DNA of 64,000 nucleotides. Source: Rhizobium bangladeshense (GTDB taxonomy: Bacteria > Pseudomonadota > Alphaproteobacteria > Rhizobiales > Rhizobiaceae). The translations under genes and the position numbers were made by a program. Of the stretch, positions 51,819 through 61,550 are shown in pieces (position 1 is the first letter of the stretch; each line of letters begins with the position of its first letter). A model generated the notes under the pieces. The model was given only the letters and a program-made list of their open reading frames with translations. It did not search any database and was not told the origin of the DNA. The stretch covers positions 3,684,001-3,748,000 of the forward strand of contig NZ_CP071612.1 in NCBI RefSeq assembly GCF_017357245.1, written 5' to 3'.

Positions 51819-52853
51819 ATGACTGCAGATATATCACTTCGTCCGGCGGACCATCCGGCCATAAAATCAGGCAAGATCGGTGTGCTGCTGGTCAATCTCG
51901 GGACACCCGACGGCACCGATTACACGTCGATGCGCCGCTATCTCAAGGAGTTCCTGACCGATCGCCGCGTTATCGAATGGTCGCCCTGGAAGTGGTACCC
52001 AATCCTGTTCGGCGTGGTGCTCAACAGACGCCCGCAGAAGGTTGGCAAGGCCTATGAGCTGATCTGGAACAAGGAGAAGAACGAAAGTTATCTCCGCACC
52101 TACACGCGTAACCAGTCAGAGCTGATGGCTGAGCGCCTGCAGGATCTCGCCGACGTCAAAGTCGATTGGGCGATGCGTTACGGGACGCCGTCGATCGCCT
52201 CGCGTATCGACGCGCTAAAGGAAGCAGGCTGCGACCGGATCGTGCTTTTCCCGCTCTATCCACAATATGCGGCGGCAACGACGGCCACCGTCAACGATAA
52301 GGCCTTCCAGAAGCTGCTCTCCATGCGCTGGCAGCCGGCTCTGCGCACGGTGCCCGATTATCACGACGACGAGACCTACATCGAAGCCCTCGCCCGGTCC
52401 GTCGAAAGACATCTTTCGACGCTCGACTGGAAGCCGGACGTGCTGCTCGCCTCCTTCCACGGCATTCCGATGTCCTATTTCAAGCAGGGCGATCCCTATT
52501 ACTGTCAGTGCCAGAAGACCGGCCGTCTGCTGCGCGAAAGGCTCGAGCTCACCAAGGAAAACTTCATGATCACCTTCCAGTCCCGTTTCGGGCCGGAGGA
52601 ATGGCTGCAACCCTATACCGATAAGACGGTGGAAAAGCTCGCTCAGGACGGCGTCAAGCGCTTAGCAGTCATCAATCCCGGCTTCGTCTCCGACTGCCTG
52701 GAAACGTTGGAGGAAATCGCCGAGCAAGCCGCGCATTCTTTCCACGAGAACGGCGGCGAGAAATTCACCCATATTCCCTGCCTCAACGACAGCGAAGATG
52801 GCATGAAGGTGCTGGAAAAGGTCGTTCGCCGCGAGTTGCAGGGCTGGATCTGA
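51819..52853 (+). CDS. hemH: Ferrochelatase (HemH)
   Basis: A 344-residue enzyme inserting Fe(II) into protoporphyrin IX, the last step of haem synthesis. Conserved blocks are IGVLLVNLGTPDGTD, MRYGTPSIASRI, LFPLYPQYAAATTATV, the catalytic His in ASFHGIPMSYFKQGD, and NPGFVSDCLETLEEI. A YCQCQKTG motif lies just after the active-site loop. The start MTADISLRP at 51819 is a plain ATG. It is monocistronic between two terminator or promoter gaps. Confidence 0.95.
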   Translation: MTADISLRPADHPAIKSGKIGVLLVNLGTPDGTDYTSMRRYLKEFLTDRRVIEWSPWKWYPILFGVVLNRRPQKVGKAYELIWNKEKNESYLRTYTRNQSELMAERLQDLADVKVDWAMRYGTPSIASRIDALKEAGCDRIVLFPLYPQYAAATTATVNDKAFQKLLSMRWQPALRTVPDYHDDETYIEALARSVERHLSTLDWKPDVLLASFHGIPMSYFKQGDPYYCQCQKTGRLLRERLELTKENFMITFQSRFGPEEWLQPYTDKTVEKLAQDGVKRLAVINPGFVSDCLETLEEIAEQAAHSFHENGGEKFTHIPCLNDSEDGMKVLEKVVRRELQGWI

Positions 52854-53025
52854 GAAGCTTTTTCGGAAGCGGCGTCGAGCGGCCGTCGAAAATCTTGCGG
52901 CGGCCCGACCTCCTTTTCGCTCTTAGGTGGAACTTCCCTACGTCATTTCTTCCTCGCGAAGAACATGCTAACTCACCACATCAGTTGTGAGGCGCGCATG
53001 CACGCGCCGATGGGAGGAATTCTTC

Positions 53026-54054
53026 ATGCTGTTGGGCGGCTTCGACATCGTCGTGATCGTGCTGGTAATCTTCGTTATTCTGGTGCTCTTTGCCGGGATC
53101 AAGACCGTGCCGCAGGGCTATCGCTATACAATCGAGCGCTTCGGCCGATACACCCGCACGCTGGAGCCGGGCCTCAATCTCATCACCCCTTTCATCGAGC
53201 GTGTCGGCGCCCGCATGAATGTCATGGAGCAGGTGCTTGACGTACCGACCCAGGAGGTGATCACGAAGGACAATGCTTCGGTTTCCGCCGATGCCGTCGC
53301 CTTCTATCAGGTGCTGAACGCCGCCCAAGCCGCCTACCAGGTCTCTCACCTCGAAAACGCCATCCTCAATCTCACCATGACCAATATCCGCTCGGTCATG
53401 GGCTCGATGGATCTCGACGAACTGCTTTCCAACCGCGATGCGATCAACGACCGGCTGCTGCGCGTCGTCGACGAGGCCGTCCAGCCCTGGGGTATCAAGG
53501 TCACCCGCGTCGAGATCAAGGATATTCAGCCGCCGCGCGACCTCGTCGATGCCATGGCCCGCCAGATGAAGGCCGAGCGCGAAAAGCGTGCCCAGGTGCT
53601 GGAAGCCGAAGGCGCGCGCAATGCACAGATCCTCAGGGCCGAGGGCGCCAAGCAATCCGCCATTCTGCAGGCAGAGGGCCAGCGCGAAGCCGCGTTCCGC
53701 AACGCCGAAGCCCGCGAGCGCCTGGCCGAGGCCGAAGCCAAGGCGACGAAGATGGTCTCCGAAGCGATTGCTGCCGGCGACGTCCAGGCGATCAACTATT
53801 TCGTTGCCCAGAAATACACCGAAGCTCTCGCCTCGGTTGGCTCGGCCCCCAATTCCAAGATCGTGCTGATGCCGATGGAAGCCTCTTCCATCCTGAGTTC
53901 GCTCGGCGGCATCGGCGCCATCGCCCGCGAAGTCTTCGGTGACGCCGGCAATCCGTCGCCGCCTCCGCCGCGTCCGCGTCCCGCGCCGGTCCGCTCGACG
54001 CCGCCGATCAATCCGCCGGCGCCCAATCCTTTCAATCCGGATCAGGAGCGATAA
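53026..54054 (+). CDS. qmcA: SPFH/stomatin-like membrane protease adaptor (QmcA)
   Basis: A 342-residue protein with one N-terminal membrane anchor ([19 protein letters not shown]) and an SPFH/PHB domain ([19 protein letters not shown] to [20 protein letters not shown]). A charged coiled coil rich in AEGxR repeats follows ([20 protein letters not shown]), then a Pro-rich tail ([13 protein letters not shown]). Such stomatin-like proteins form membrane-microdomain oligomers that modulate FtsH-type proteases. It pairs with the NfeD gene 3 bases downstream, the standard partner. ATG 53026 has GGGAGG upstream. Confidence 0.93.
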   Translation: MLLGGFDIVVIVLVIFVILVLFAGIKTVPQGYRYTIERFGRYTRTLEPGLNLITPFIERVGARMNVMEQVLDVPTQEVITKDNASVSADAVAFYQVLNAAQAAYQVSHLENAILNLTMTNIRSVMGSMDLDELLSNRDAINDRLLRVVDEAVQPWGIKVTRVEIKDIQPPRDLVDAMARQMKAEREKRAQVLEAEGARNAQILRAEGAKQSAILQAEGQREAAFRNAEARERLAEAEAKATKMVSEAIAAGDVQAINYFVAQKYTEALASVGSAPNSKIVLMPMEASSILSSLGGIGAIAREVFGDAGNPSPPPPRPRPAPVRSTPPINPPAPNPFNPDQER

Positions 54055-54057
54055 GCC

Positions 54058-54513
54058 ATGCTGGCGAAGATCATCGCCGAACTCGGTCCGTGGAGCTGGT
54101 GGGTTGCAGGCCTTGTGCTGCTTGCCGCCGAAATGATCGTGCCTGGTTTCTTCCTGGTCTGGATCGGCCTCGCCGCCTTGATCGTCGGCGCACTGTCGCT
54201 GCTCTTCTGGGACAGCGCCTTTTGGGTCTGGGAACTCCAGGCGATCCTTTTTGCGCTTCTCGCCGTCGCCACGACCTTTGCCGGCCGCCGGCTGACGCTG
54301 CGCAGCGTCGAGACCGACGAGCCCTTCCTCAATCAGCGCGGCGCGAGCCTCGTCGGACGCACGGCGACGCTGCAGGAGCCGATCCGCGAGGGCCGCGGCC
54401 GCATCCGCCTCGATGATACGCTGTGGCAGGTGATGGGACCTGATCTTCCTGTGGGAACGCGGGTGAAGGTGGTCTCGAGCAACGGCCGCGACCTGAGAGT
54501 CGAGCCAATCTGA
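54058..54513 (+). CDS. NfeD-family membrane protein
   Basis: A 151-residue protein with two to three membrane segments (WWVAGLVLLAAEMIVPGFFL, VWIGLAALIVGALSLLFW, LQAILFALLAVATTFAG) and a C-terminal OB-fold (GRTATLQEPIREGRGRIRLD; VVSSNGRDLRVEPI). It is the short NfeD type that works with stomatin-like proteins. It immediately follows qmcA and surely forms one operon with it. Confidence 0.92.
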   Translation: MLAKIIAELGPWSWWVAGLVLLAAEMIVPGFFLVWIGLAALIVGALSLLFWDSAFWVWELQAILFALLAVATTFAGRRLTLRSVETDEPFLNQRGASLVGRTATLQEPIREGRGRIRLDDTLWQVMGPDLPVGTRVKVVSSNGRDLRVEPI

Positions 54514-54529
54514 TCACAACCGAGCCTGA

Positions 54530-55525
54530 TCAGGCGACGCCGATCCGCAGCAGATCGTGGAAATGCACCAGCCCTACGGGCCGGCTGTCCTCATCGATGA
54601 CGATCAAGGCGCCGATGTGGTGTTGGTTGAGCAGTGCCAGGGCCGCCGTCGCCAGCATGGTCGGCTTCACCGTCTTCGGGGTCTTCGTCATGATGTCGTC
54701 GACCGCAAGCTCGGCAAGATTGCGGGTCAGGTTGCGCGACATGTCGCCGTCAGTCACGATGCCGCAGAGCCGTCCATCCTCGTCGAGTACGCCGACGCAG
54801 CCGAAATGCTTGCGCGACAGCACCGTGATCGCCTCCGGCATCGGCGTGCCCTTGGCAACGAGCGGCAGCTTCTCGCCGGTATGCATGATGTCGGCGACAT
54901 GAGTCAGGCTCGCCCCGAGCTTGCCGCCGGGATGGAAGACGTGGAAATCGGTGGCGGTAAAGCCCCTTGCCTCCAGGAGGGCAACCGCCAATGCATCGCC
55001 GAGTGCAAGCTGCATCAGCGTCGAGGTCGTCGGCGCGAGCCCGTTGGGGCAGGCTTCCTGTTCGTTCGGCACAAGAAGCACGATGTCGGCGGCCGTCGCA
55101 AGCGAGGAGCCTTCGCTGCAAGTGATCGCAATCAGAGGAATCGAGAAACGCCGCGTAAAGGAAATGATACTCTTGAGCTCGGCGCTCTCGCCGCCTTTGG
55201 AAATCGCCAGGACGACGTCGTCGCGCGCGATCATGCCAAGATCGCCATGATTGGCTTCGGCCGCGTGCACGAAAAAGGCAGGGGTGCCGGTCGAGGCGAA
55301 TGTCGCCGCCAGCTTGGTACCGATATGGCCGCTCTTGCCGACGCCGGTGACGATGACACGCCCGGAGATGTCCCCGATGACTTCGACGGCGCGGGTGAAA
55401 GGACCGGCCAATCCGTTGTCAAAAGCGCGTTCAAGCGCTTCAAGACCGCGTTTCTCGGTCTCTATCGTGCGTTTTGCCGATTCGAGCACGCTATTTTCAA
55501 CGAGTTTGATCGCTCTTCTGTTCAT
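54530..55525 (-). CDS. kdsD: KpsF/GutQ-type arabinose-5-phosphate isomerase (KdsD-like)
   Basis: A 331-residue sugar isomerase producing arabinose-5-phosphate for KDO synthesis. The SIS domain (about 40-175) has VTGVGKSGHIGTKLAATFAS and HGDLGMIARDD; two CBS domains follow (about 205-325; HVADIMHTGE and VDDIMTKTPK). The His/Glu active-site residues of the KdsD family appear conserved. The ATG start at 55525 is clear. KDO is needed for LPS, matching the envelope genes nearby, though no LPS operon is visible. Confidence 0.9.
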   Translation of the reverse strand: MNRRAIKLVENSVLESAKRTIETEKRGLEALERAFDNGLAGPFTRAVEVIGDISGRVIVTGVGKSGHIGTKLAATFASTGTPAFFVHAAEANHGDLGMIARDDVVLAISKGGESAELKSIISFTRRFSIPLIAITCSEGSSLATAADIVLLVPNEQEACPNGLAPTTSTLMQLALGDALAVALLEARGFTATDFHVFHPGGKLGASLTHVADIMHTGEKLPLVAKGTPMPEAITVLSRKHFGCVGVLDEDGRLCGIVTDGDMSRNLTRNLAELAVDDIMTKTPKTVKPTMLATAALALLNQHHIGALIVIDEDSRPVGLVHFHDLLRIGVA

Positions 55526-55650
55526 GCAGATGCGTTAGACCTTTTCACTTTCCAAGTCCACCCTGCGCCATTTCCGAGTTGTGAACAGCACTCGCCGGCG
55601 GCAACGAATGGTTAACCACAAGGCTTTACCTTTGAGTAAGAACCGAAAGC

Positions 55651-57201
55651 ATGTCAGGCGATTTAATGGGCCAGCCAAAACAGAAGAGCAGTGTGACGCC
55701 GCTCCGCGCGATGAGGCGTGTCGTCTGCTTTACTGCGTTCAGCACCCTGCTTTTTTGCCAGACTGCGGCACTCGCACAGTCTACATCACGGCAGCCTGCA
55801 AATAGCCGCTCCACCAGCCAGGACAATCTCACCACGAACAATGCCTCAACTGCCGGCTTCGATGACGAAGCCGACGTTGCCACCGCTCCTGCGGCAACGG
55901 GCACCGCAGGAAACTCGAGCGATACCGGGCAGAGGCCCGCCATACCGGCCACGCAACCCGACGACGACATTACCGGCTCCATCCTCGATGAGGACATGCG
56001 ACGGCTGAACACCCGTGAAGCGCGGATCGACGAAACGCTACCGCCTCGCAGGGCTGCCGAAAGTGCCTCGACGGCAGAAACGCCCGGCATTCCAATCGGC
56101 ACCTTCGTGCTTCGCCCGAGCGTGACCCAAAGCATCAACACCGAGACCACCAAGGACGGCAATACCAGGCAACGGCGCGCCTTCCTCGAAACGGATGCAG
56201 CCGCGACGCTCACCTCCGACTGGGGACGGCACCAGCTGACCGTCACCTCTGAAGGCGCCTGGCAGAGGAATATCAGCGGCGAAGGCGAGGAGCAGCCGTC
56301 CTTCAAGGTCAACGGCGATCTCCGGCTGGACCTTCCCGACGACACGGTCGCGCACCTTACGGCGGGCTACAATTTCTATCGCGAGGATACGGACGATCCC
56401 GACGCCATCGCCGATGCCACGCAGCAGTCGGATGTGCAGGAGTTCACCGCTGGGGCCTCGGTGCAGCGCGATTTCGGCATCCTTCGCGGCACGACGGCGC
56501 TGGCGCTGAGCCGATCGATCTATTCCGACGCCACTCTTGCGAACGGCACGACTGTAACCTTGAGCGATCGCGACCAGACGACGGGCACACTGCGCGGCCG
56601 CGTCGGCTACGAACTGTCGCCCGCGCTCATCCCCTTCGTCGAGGCCACGATCGGTCGCACGGTTTATGACGAGACGCGCGATTTCGCCGGTTACGAACGC
56701 TCAGGCCACAGCTACGGCGCCAAGGCCGGCGTCGAGGTCGACCTCGGCGAAAAACTGAAGGGTGAGGTCGGCGTCGGCTACGAGATGGCGGATTTCGAAG
56801 ATACCCGGCTCGCCTCGATCGACACGGCCACGCTCGATGCGAGCCTGCTCTGGTCGCCGATTCGTGGCACCGACGTCAATCTTGACCTGCAGACGAGCAT
56901 CCAACCCTCGACCACTGCCGGCGAGAGCGGCTATGTCTCGCATGCGCTGACGACGACGGTCACCCACCAGCTGCGAGACAATCTCGTCGGAACCATGATC
57001 GGCGGCGTCATATGGCGCGATTATCCGACCGACAGCACCGTCAACGATGAGATCGTCTATACTGCGGCGACCGGCCTGATCTGGAACATCAACCGCTACC
57101 TCGATCTCACCAGCACCCTCGGCTACGAATTGACGACGCGCAAGGACGGCGACGACTCGCAGCAATGGCGCGCCGGCGTCGGCCTCAAGCTGAAACGCTA
57201 A
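55651..57201 (+). CDS. Outer-membrane beta-barrel protein (BBP2-like porin)
   Basis: A 516-residue exported protein. The signal peptide is VVCFTAFSTLLFCQTAALAQ (about 24-43), followed by a Ser/Thr-rich disordered stretch and DDITGSILDEDMRR. A barrel of alternating amphipathic strands begins at about 150 (FVLRPSVTQSINTETT) and ends RAGVGLKLKR. This resembles the putative beta-barrel porin-2 family. The substrate is unknown. It is divergent from kdsD across about 125 bases, so it may be co-regulated with envelope biogenesis. Confidence 0.8.
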   Translation: MSGDLMGQPKQKSSVTPLRAMRRVVCFTAFSTLLFCQTAALAQSTSRQPANSRSTSQDNLTTNNASTAGFDDEADVATAPAATGTAGNSSDTGQRPAIPATQPDDDITGSILDEDMRRLNTREARIDETLPPRRAAESASTAETPGIPIGTFVLRPSVTQSINTETTKDGNTRQRRAFLETDAAATLTSDWGRHQLTVTSEGAWQRNISGEGEEQPSFKVNGDLRLDLPDDTVAHLTAGYNFYREDTDDPDAIADATQQSDVQEFTAGASVQRDFGILRGTTALALSRSIYSDATLANGTTVTLSDRDQTTGTLRGRVGYELSPALIPFVEATIGRTVYDETRDFAGYERSGHSYGAKAGVEVDLGEKLKGEVGVGYEMADFEDTRLASIDTATLDASLLWSPIRGTDVNLDLQTSIQPSTTAGESGYVSHALTTTVTHQLRDNLVGTMIGGVIWRDYPTDSTVNDEIVYTAATGLIWNINRYLDLTSTLGYELTTRKDGDDSQQWRAGVGLKLKR

Positions 57202-57253
57202 AGCATGTCGCCCAACAGTGTGCAGCGGTTTTGGGACAACGGCATGCATAAAG

Positions 57254-57297
57254 CAAAAAAACGACAACGCCGCGCATCCGATGGGAGGCGCGGCGTT
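57254..57297 (-). terminator. Terminator of galU, shared with the porin gene
   Basis: AACGCCGCGC (57266-57275) and GCGCGGCGTT (57288-57297) form a perfect 10-bp stem. On the minus strand it is followed by GTCGTTTTTTT; on the plus strand only by TAT, so it is strongest for galU. Confidence 0.85.
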
Positions 57298-57321
57298 TAT
57301 CACGGATAGGATTGGGAGGCC

Positions 57322-58209
57322 TTACTTCAGCCCTGCGATCAATTCCTTGAAGCCGCCTTCGACCGACGGGCGGATATCGGCGCGTTCGAGGGCGTAGGCG
57401 ACGTTTGCCAGGATAAAGCCGTCCTTGGCGCCGCAGTCGTAGGTCGTGCCGCGGAAGTGGTAGCCTGCGAAATCCTGTTCCTTCAGCAGCTTCAGCATGC
57501 CGTCGGTGAGCTGGATCTCATTGCCGGCGCCACGCTCCTGCGTTTCGAGGATCTTGAAGATCTCCGGCTGCAGAATGTAACGACCGTTGATGAAGAAGTT
57601 GGAAGGCGCCGTGCCCTTGGCGGGTTTTTCCACCATGCCGGTGATGCGGAAGCCATCGCCGATCGCTTCGCCGACGCCGACGATGCCGTATTTATGCGCC
57701 TGGTCGGGCGCGCACTCCTCGACGGCGATGATATTGCCGCCGCTCTGGCCGTAAAGGTCGATCATCCCCTTCATGCAGCCCTTGTCGCCCTTCATGATCA
57801 TATCGGGCAGCAGCAGCGCGAAAGGTTCGTCGCCGACGATTTCGCGGGCGCACCATACGGCGTGGCCAAGGCCGAGTGGCTCCTGCTGGCGGGTGAAGCT
57901 AACCGTTCCCGCCTTCGGCAATTGCTCGGCAAGAAGGGTGATTTCCGCCTCCTTGGCGCGCTCGCGCAGCGTTTGCTCCAGCTCGAAATGAATGTCGAAA
58001 TAGTCTTCGATAATGTGCTTGTTGCGTCCGGTAACGAAGACCAGATGCTCGATTCCTGCTTCCAGCGCCTCATCGACGACATATTGAATGATTGGCTTGT
58101 CGACAACGGTCAACATTTCCTTCGGAACAGCCTTCGTTGCCGGCAGGAATCGCGTTCCCAACCCTGCCACCGGAAAAACTGCCTTACGAACTTTATTGTG
58201 ATGCGCCAC
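57322..58209 (-). CDS. galU: UTP-glucose-1-phosphate uridylyltransferase (GalU)
   Basis: A 295-residue nucleotidyltransferase making UDP-glucose for exopolysaccharide, LPS and cyclic glucans. It has [34 protein letters not shown], the [20 protein letters not shown] block and [10 protein letters not shown]. The start is a GTG (58209) with AGGAGG seven bases upstream. It is divergent from the transglycosylase gene and ends at a strong terminator. Confidence 0.95.
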   Translation of the reverse strand: MAHHNKVRKAVFPVAGLGTRFLPATKAVPKEMLTVVDKPIIQYVVDEALEAGIEHLVFVTGRNKHIIEDYFDIHFELEQTLRERAKEAEITLLAEQLPKAGTVSFTRQQEPLGLGHAVWCAREIVGDEPFALLLPDMIMKGDKGCMKGMIDLYGQSGGNIIAVEECAPDQAHKYGIVGVGEAIGDGFRITGMVEKPAKGTAPSNFFINGRYILQPEIFKILETQERGAGNEIQLTDGMLKLLKEQDFAGYHFRGTTYDCGAKDGFILANVAYALERADIRPSVEGGFKELIAGLK

Positions 58210-58413
58210 ACAGGCCTCCTGCTTTGACTAAATCGCCTTTTAAATAAAGCCGTTCACGTCTGACTTAGTATATAATTGCTACTGTTTTGCAATGGTGACC
58301 GCAGCGGACCGCCATGGTAAAGAATTTGTTGACTCCGTTCCTGTAGTCTCGGGTCTGGGCGGACATGATGCCCCTGCTGCACCGAAAACTGAAGATGACG
58401 GATACGACTGTCG

Positions 58414-59637
58414 ATGATCCAGAATCACAAAAACTCCCTTCGAGGTCTTGCTCTCGCCCTCGTTGTCGCCGCCCAGGTAGGCCTGGTCCCCGACAACGCG
58501 AAAGCTGATTCCCGGTTCCAGAAATGGATCGCGGATTTTTACCAAACAGCCGCTCAGAGTGGCATCAGTAAGGCAACCTATCAAAAGGCCTTCTCCGGGG
58601 TGAGCGAGCCCGACCCCACCGTGCTCGAAAAAGCGGCCTATCAGCCGGAATTCACCTCGAAAATCTGGGACTACGTCGATTCGCGCGTCAATCCCTATAC
58701 GGTCAAGATCGGCCGCGAGATGGCCGCCAAACACGCCCGGACGCTTGCTGCGATCGAGCAGCGCTTCGGCGTCGACAAGAGCATTCTGCTCGCGATCTGG
58801 TCAATGGAATCGAATTACGGCGCGATCCTGGAGAAGGATGACCGGCTGCATTACGTTCCACGCGCCCTGGCAACGCTCGCCTATGCCGATCCGCGCCGGG
58901 CCAAGTTCGCAAAGAAGCAGCTGGTCGCCGCACTGAAGATCCTGCAGAACGGAGATGTGCCGGCGCGTGAGATGACCGGCTCCTGGGCGGGCGCCATGGG
59001 CCACACCCAATTCATCCCGACGAGCTACCTGCTTTATGCCGTCGATGCCGACGGCAACGGTCATCGCGACATCTGGAACTCGGTGCCGGATGCGCTTGCG
59101 ACTTCGGCCAACCTGCTGATGAAGAATGGCTGGGATACCGGCAAGACCTGGGGTTATGAAGTCGTCGTTCCCGCGGCAGCAGCCAAACAAGCCGGCAAGA
59201 CCCACACTCTGGCTCAATGGGCGGAGCTCGGCGTGAAACGTCCGAATGGCAAGGGCTTTCGCGATGGCGGAACCAAAGCCGTGCTGAAAATGCCGGCCGG
59301 GGCCGGCGGCCCCGGCTTCCTGATGACCGCAAACTTCTTCACCATCAAGAACTATAATGCGTCGGACAGCTATGCGCTTGCCGTTGGGCTACTGGCCGAC
59401 CAGATCGCCGGCTATGGCGGCATGCAGCAGCGCTGGCCGCGTCCTGACGGCGCTCTCGACATCACCGAGAAATTCGAGCTGCAGACCCGCCTCAAGACGC
59501 TCGGCTATTACAATGGCGAGGTGGACGGCAATTTCGGGTCGGGTTCGAAAGCGGCGATATCGGCGGTGCAGGAGCGCATCGGCATGCCGCCGGACGGCGA
59601 ACCCTCGCTGCCGCTTCTGAACGCCCTTCGTCGCTAG
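58414..59637 (+). CDS. MltB-type lytic murein transglycosylase with PG-binding domain
   Basis: A 407-residue exported enzyme. The signal peptide (LRGLALALVVAAQVGLVPD) precedes the MltB catalytic domain (about 33-330) with catalytic Glu132 in IWSMESNYGA, SWAGAMGHTQFIPTSYL and DGNGHRDIWNS. A peptidoglycan_binding_1 domain follows (LQTRLKTLGYYNGEVDGNFG, about 350-405). It cleaves the glycan backbone to 1,6-anhydro-MurNAc ends. There is no lipobox, so it is probably a soluble periplasmic form. It is divergent from galU. Confidence 0.92.
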   Translation: MIQNHKNSLRGLALALVVAAQVGLVPDNAKADSRFQKWIADFYQTAAQSGISKATYQKAFSGVSEPDPTVLEKAAYQPEFTSKIWDYVDSRVNPYTVKIGREMAAKHARTLAAIEQRFGVDKSILLAIWSMESNYGAILEKDDRLHYVPRALATLAYADPRRAKFAKKQLVAALKILQNGDVPAREMTGSWAGAMGHTQFIPTSYLLYAVDADGNGHRDIWNSVPDALATSANLLMKNGWDTGKTWGYEVVVPAAAAKQAGKTHTLAQWAELGVKRPNGKGFRDGGTKAVLKMPAGAGGPGFLMTANFFTIKNYNASDSYALAVGLLADQIAGYGGMQQRWPRPDGALDITEKFELQTRLKTLGYYNGEVDGNFGSGSKAAISAVQERIGMPPDGEPSLPLLNALRR

Positions 59638-59752
59638 AGCACGACTCCGGAACATAACTGATTGGACGCGGCAGAACCGTGACCTAAATTATAAGCGGGA
59701 GTGGACGCTGGCCTACCCTGTGTGCAAGGTGCCGGCAGATGCGGAACTGCCT

Positions 59753-60964
59753 ATGACGAAAACTGATTGGACCCGTAATATCCGCTGGCTGGTGTTCACC
59801 TTGACAGCGGTTGCGCTATGCCTCGGCACGCTTGCGCCGGTGCGTGCCGAAGCCCAGGAGCAGCGTTACCAGCGTCGCTCGATCCTCGATTTCTTTCTTG
59901 GCCGTCGCTATCTCGACGACGCGCCGCCGCCGGCCCCTGATGTCCAGCAGCCAAGACGCCAGCAGCGCAAGCGCCCACCGGCGCAGAAGGCAGTGATCAA
60001 CGCTCGCACCGCATCGCCTGCGCGACCGCCCGTGCAGGAAGAGCCGGTTGTGCAGAAGCTTGGCGACGCCCGAAAGATCCTGATCGTCGGTGATTTCCTT
60101 GCCAGCGGTCTCGGCGACGGACTGACCGCCGCCTTCGAGACCTCACCGGGTGTTGTGGTCGAAGCTCGCGGGAACGTCTCCTCAGGTCTCGTTCGCGACG
60201 ATTATTACGACTGGCCGGAACAGCTGCCGAAGATGATCGACGAGCTGAAACCGGCAATGGTCGTCGTCATGATCGGCGCCAATGACCGCCAGCAGATGGT
60301 GACCGATACTGCCAAGGAGAAGTTCCGCACCGATGGCTGGTTTGCCGAATATCGCCGCCGTGTCCTTTCTTTCGGCAAGGAAGTCACCAGCCGCAAGATT
60401 CCGCTGCTGTGGGTCGGTCTTCCCGCCTTCGAATCCGATCAGATGACAGCCGATGCCGTCCAAATGAACCAGCTCTATCGTAACCAGGTCGAGAGCATTG
60501 GCGGCGAATTCGTGGACATCTGGGATGGCTTCGTCGATGAAAACGGCAACTTCATCGTTACCGGTTCTGACGTGAATGGCCAGCAGGTGCGCTTGCGCAC
60601 CTCCGATGGCGTCAATCTGACCCAGGCCGGCCGGCGCAAGCTTGCCTTTTACGTGGAAAAGCCCGCCCGCCGCATTCTCGGCACCCAGGCAAGCCCGGAC
60701 CTCGTGCGCCTTGACGAAAGCAACCTGCCTGGTCTCGGCCTTCCCACCAATCCGGTTGAACACACCGTGCCGATCAGCCTCTCCGATCCCAATCTCGATG
60801 GCGGCACCGAGCTTCTCGGCTCAAGGCCGCCACCTGTGACACTGACGAAATCGCCGCGCGATCTTCTGGTCGAGCAGGGTGAGATGAGCCCGGCGCCTGT
60901 CGGACGCGTCGACGACTACCGCATGCCGGCGGCCAAGACGCCGGCCGAAGTCTCCGTGAAATGA
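59753..60964 (+). CDS. DUF459/SGNH-like exported protein, catalytic Ser and His apparently replaced
   Basis: A 403-residue protein: signal peptide (WLVFTLTAVALCLGTLAPVR), a basic Pro/Gln/Arg-rich linker, and a DUF459 SGNH-hydrolase domain from about 105. The usual GDS(L) block is GDFLAS with Phe115 in place of Ser, block III is GANDRQ (Asn177, Asp178), and the usual D-x-x-H is SDGVNLTQAG with Asn288. The fold is intact, but the nucleophile and the general base look absent, suggesting a binding protein rather than an esterase. I start at MTKTDWTRN; a GTG 11 codons earlier is possible. It follows the transglycosylase by 115 bases. Confidence 0.85.
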   Translation: MTKTDWTRNIRWLVFTLTAVALCLGTLAPVRAEAQEQRYQRRSILDFFLGRRYLDDAPPPAPDVQQPRRQQRKRPPAQKAVINARTASPARPPVQEEPVVQKLGDARKILIVGDFLASGLGDGLTAAFETSPGVVVEARGNVSSGLVRDDYYDWPEQLPKMIDELKPAMVVVMIGANDRQQMVTDTAKEKFRTDGWFAEYRRRVLSFGKEVTSRKIPLLWVGLPAFESDQMTADAVQMNQLYRNQVESIGGEFVDIWDGFVDENGNFIVTGSDVNGQQVRLRTSDGVNLTQAGRRKLAFYVEKPARRILGTQASPDLVRLDESNLPGLGLPTNPVEHTVPISLSDPNLDGGTELLGSRPPPVTLTKSPRDLLVEQGEMSPAPVGRVDDYRMPAAKTPAEVSVK

Positions 60965-61023
60965 AAAAGGCAGAGTGAGACTGTCCGACGCCCTTTCCCT
61001 TTCCGTCGCCTGTAGCCAGCTCA

Positions 61024-61420
61024 GATTATGATGGTTCGAACCAATCACGCCGAAGAAGGCGTTGCTGCCATTTGTCCGGTCGACATAGCTGCCATTCTCC
61101 CAGACGAAGGCGCCGGCGCTGCTGCGCTCCAGATGTGCATCGAGGAAGTCGCTCCAGCCGCTGACGTCGATCGCCTTGCCGACCTTGTTTTCAGTGTCCG
61201 CCTCATCGGCATCATCGACATTCCAGGCGCCAACCGACACACCCGGAGTCGGATCGGAGACGGTGAGCGTGCCGCTTCGAGTGGAGCCAGCATGTCGTGA
61301 GCTTTGCCGCTCTCGCCTTCGGCCACGACCGCATCCTGCAACTGCTGCTTCAGCATCCGCATGAAGGAAGCGCTGGTCACATCAGCGCTGCAGTCAGTCG
61401 TGTTTTCTCGTCGGACGTGT
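61024..61420 (-). pseudogene. Probable decayed gene between DUF459 and gltD
   Basis: Two minus-strand frames read like halves of one protein. The upstream half has TSASFMRMLKQQLQDAVVAE (about 61320-61380), and the downstream half has GTLTVSDPTPGVSVGAWNVD then AIDVSGWSDFLDAHLERSSA and NAFFGVIGSNHHNL (61024-61280). They are in different frames, and a one-base gain in the AAA/TTT run at 61303-61305 would join them. I do not recognise the family. The whole 586-base gap (60965-61550) contains nothing else but the gltD terminator. It may also be an intact but misread hypothetical protein. Confidence 0.35.
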
Positions 61421-61493
61421 CGTTTCTGGAGGAAGGCCAGTCGAGCCGCCTCGACAGTGCATGTTGGAGAGAAGCGAGGCGCAGGCCGCCTGC

Positions 61494-61520
61494 AATAAAA
61501 ACTCCGCCGGGAGGGCGGAG
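61494..61520 (-). terminator. Rho-independent terminator of gltBD
   Basis: On the minus strand CTCCGCC (61520-61514) and GGCGGAG (61508-61502) pair around CTCCC, followed by TTTTTATT. Confidence 0.9.
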
Positions 61521-61550
61521 CTCGTTTATCTTAGGCCCATCAGGCCCCGA

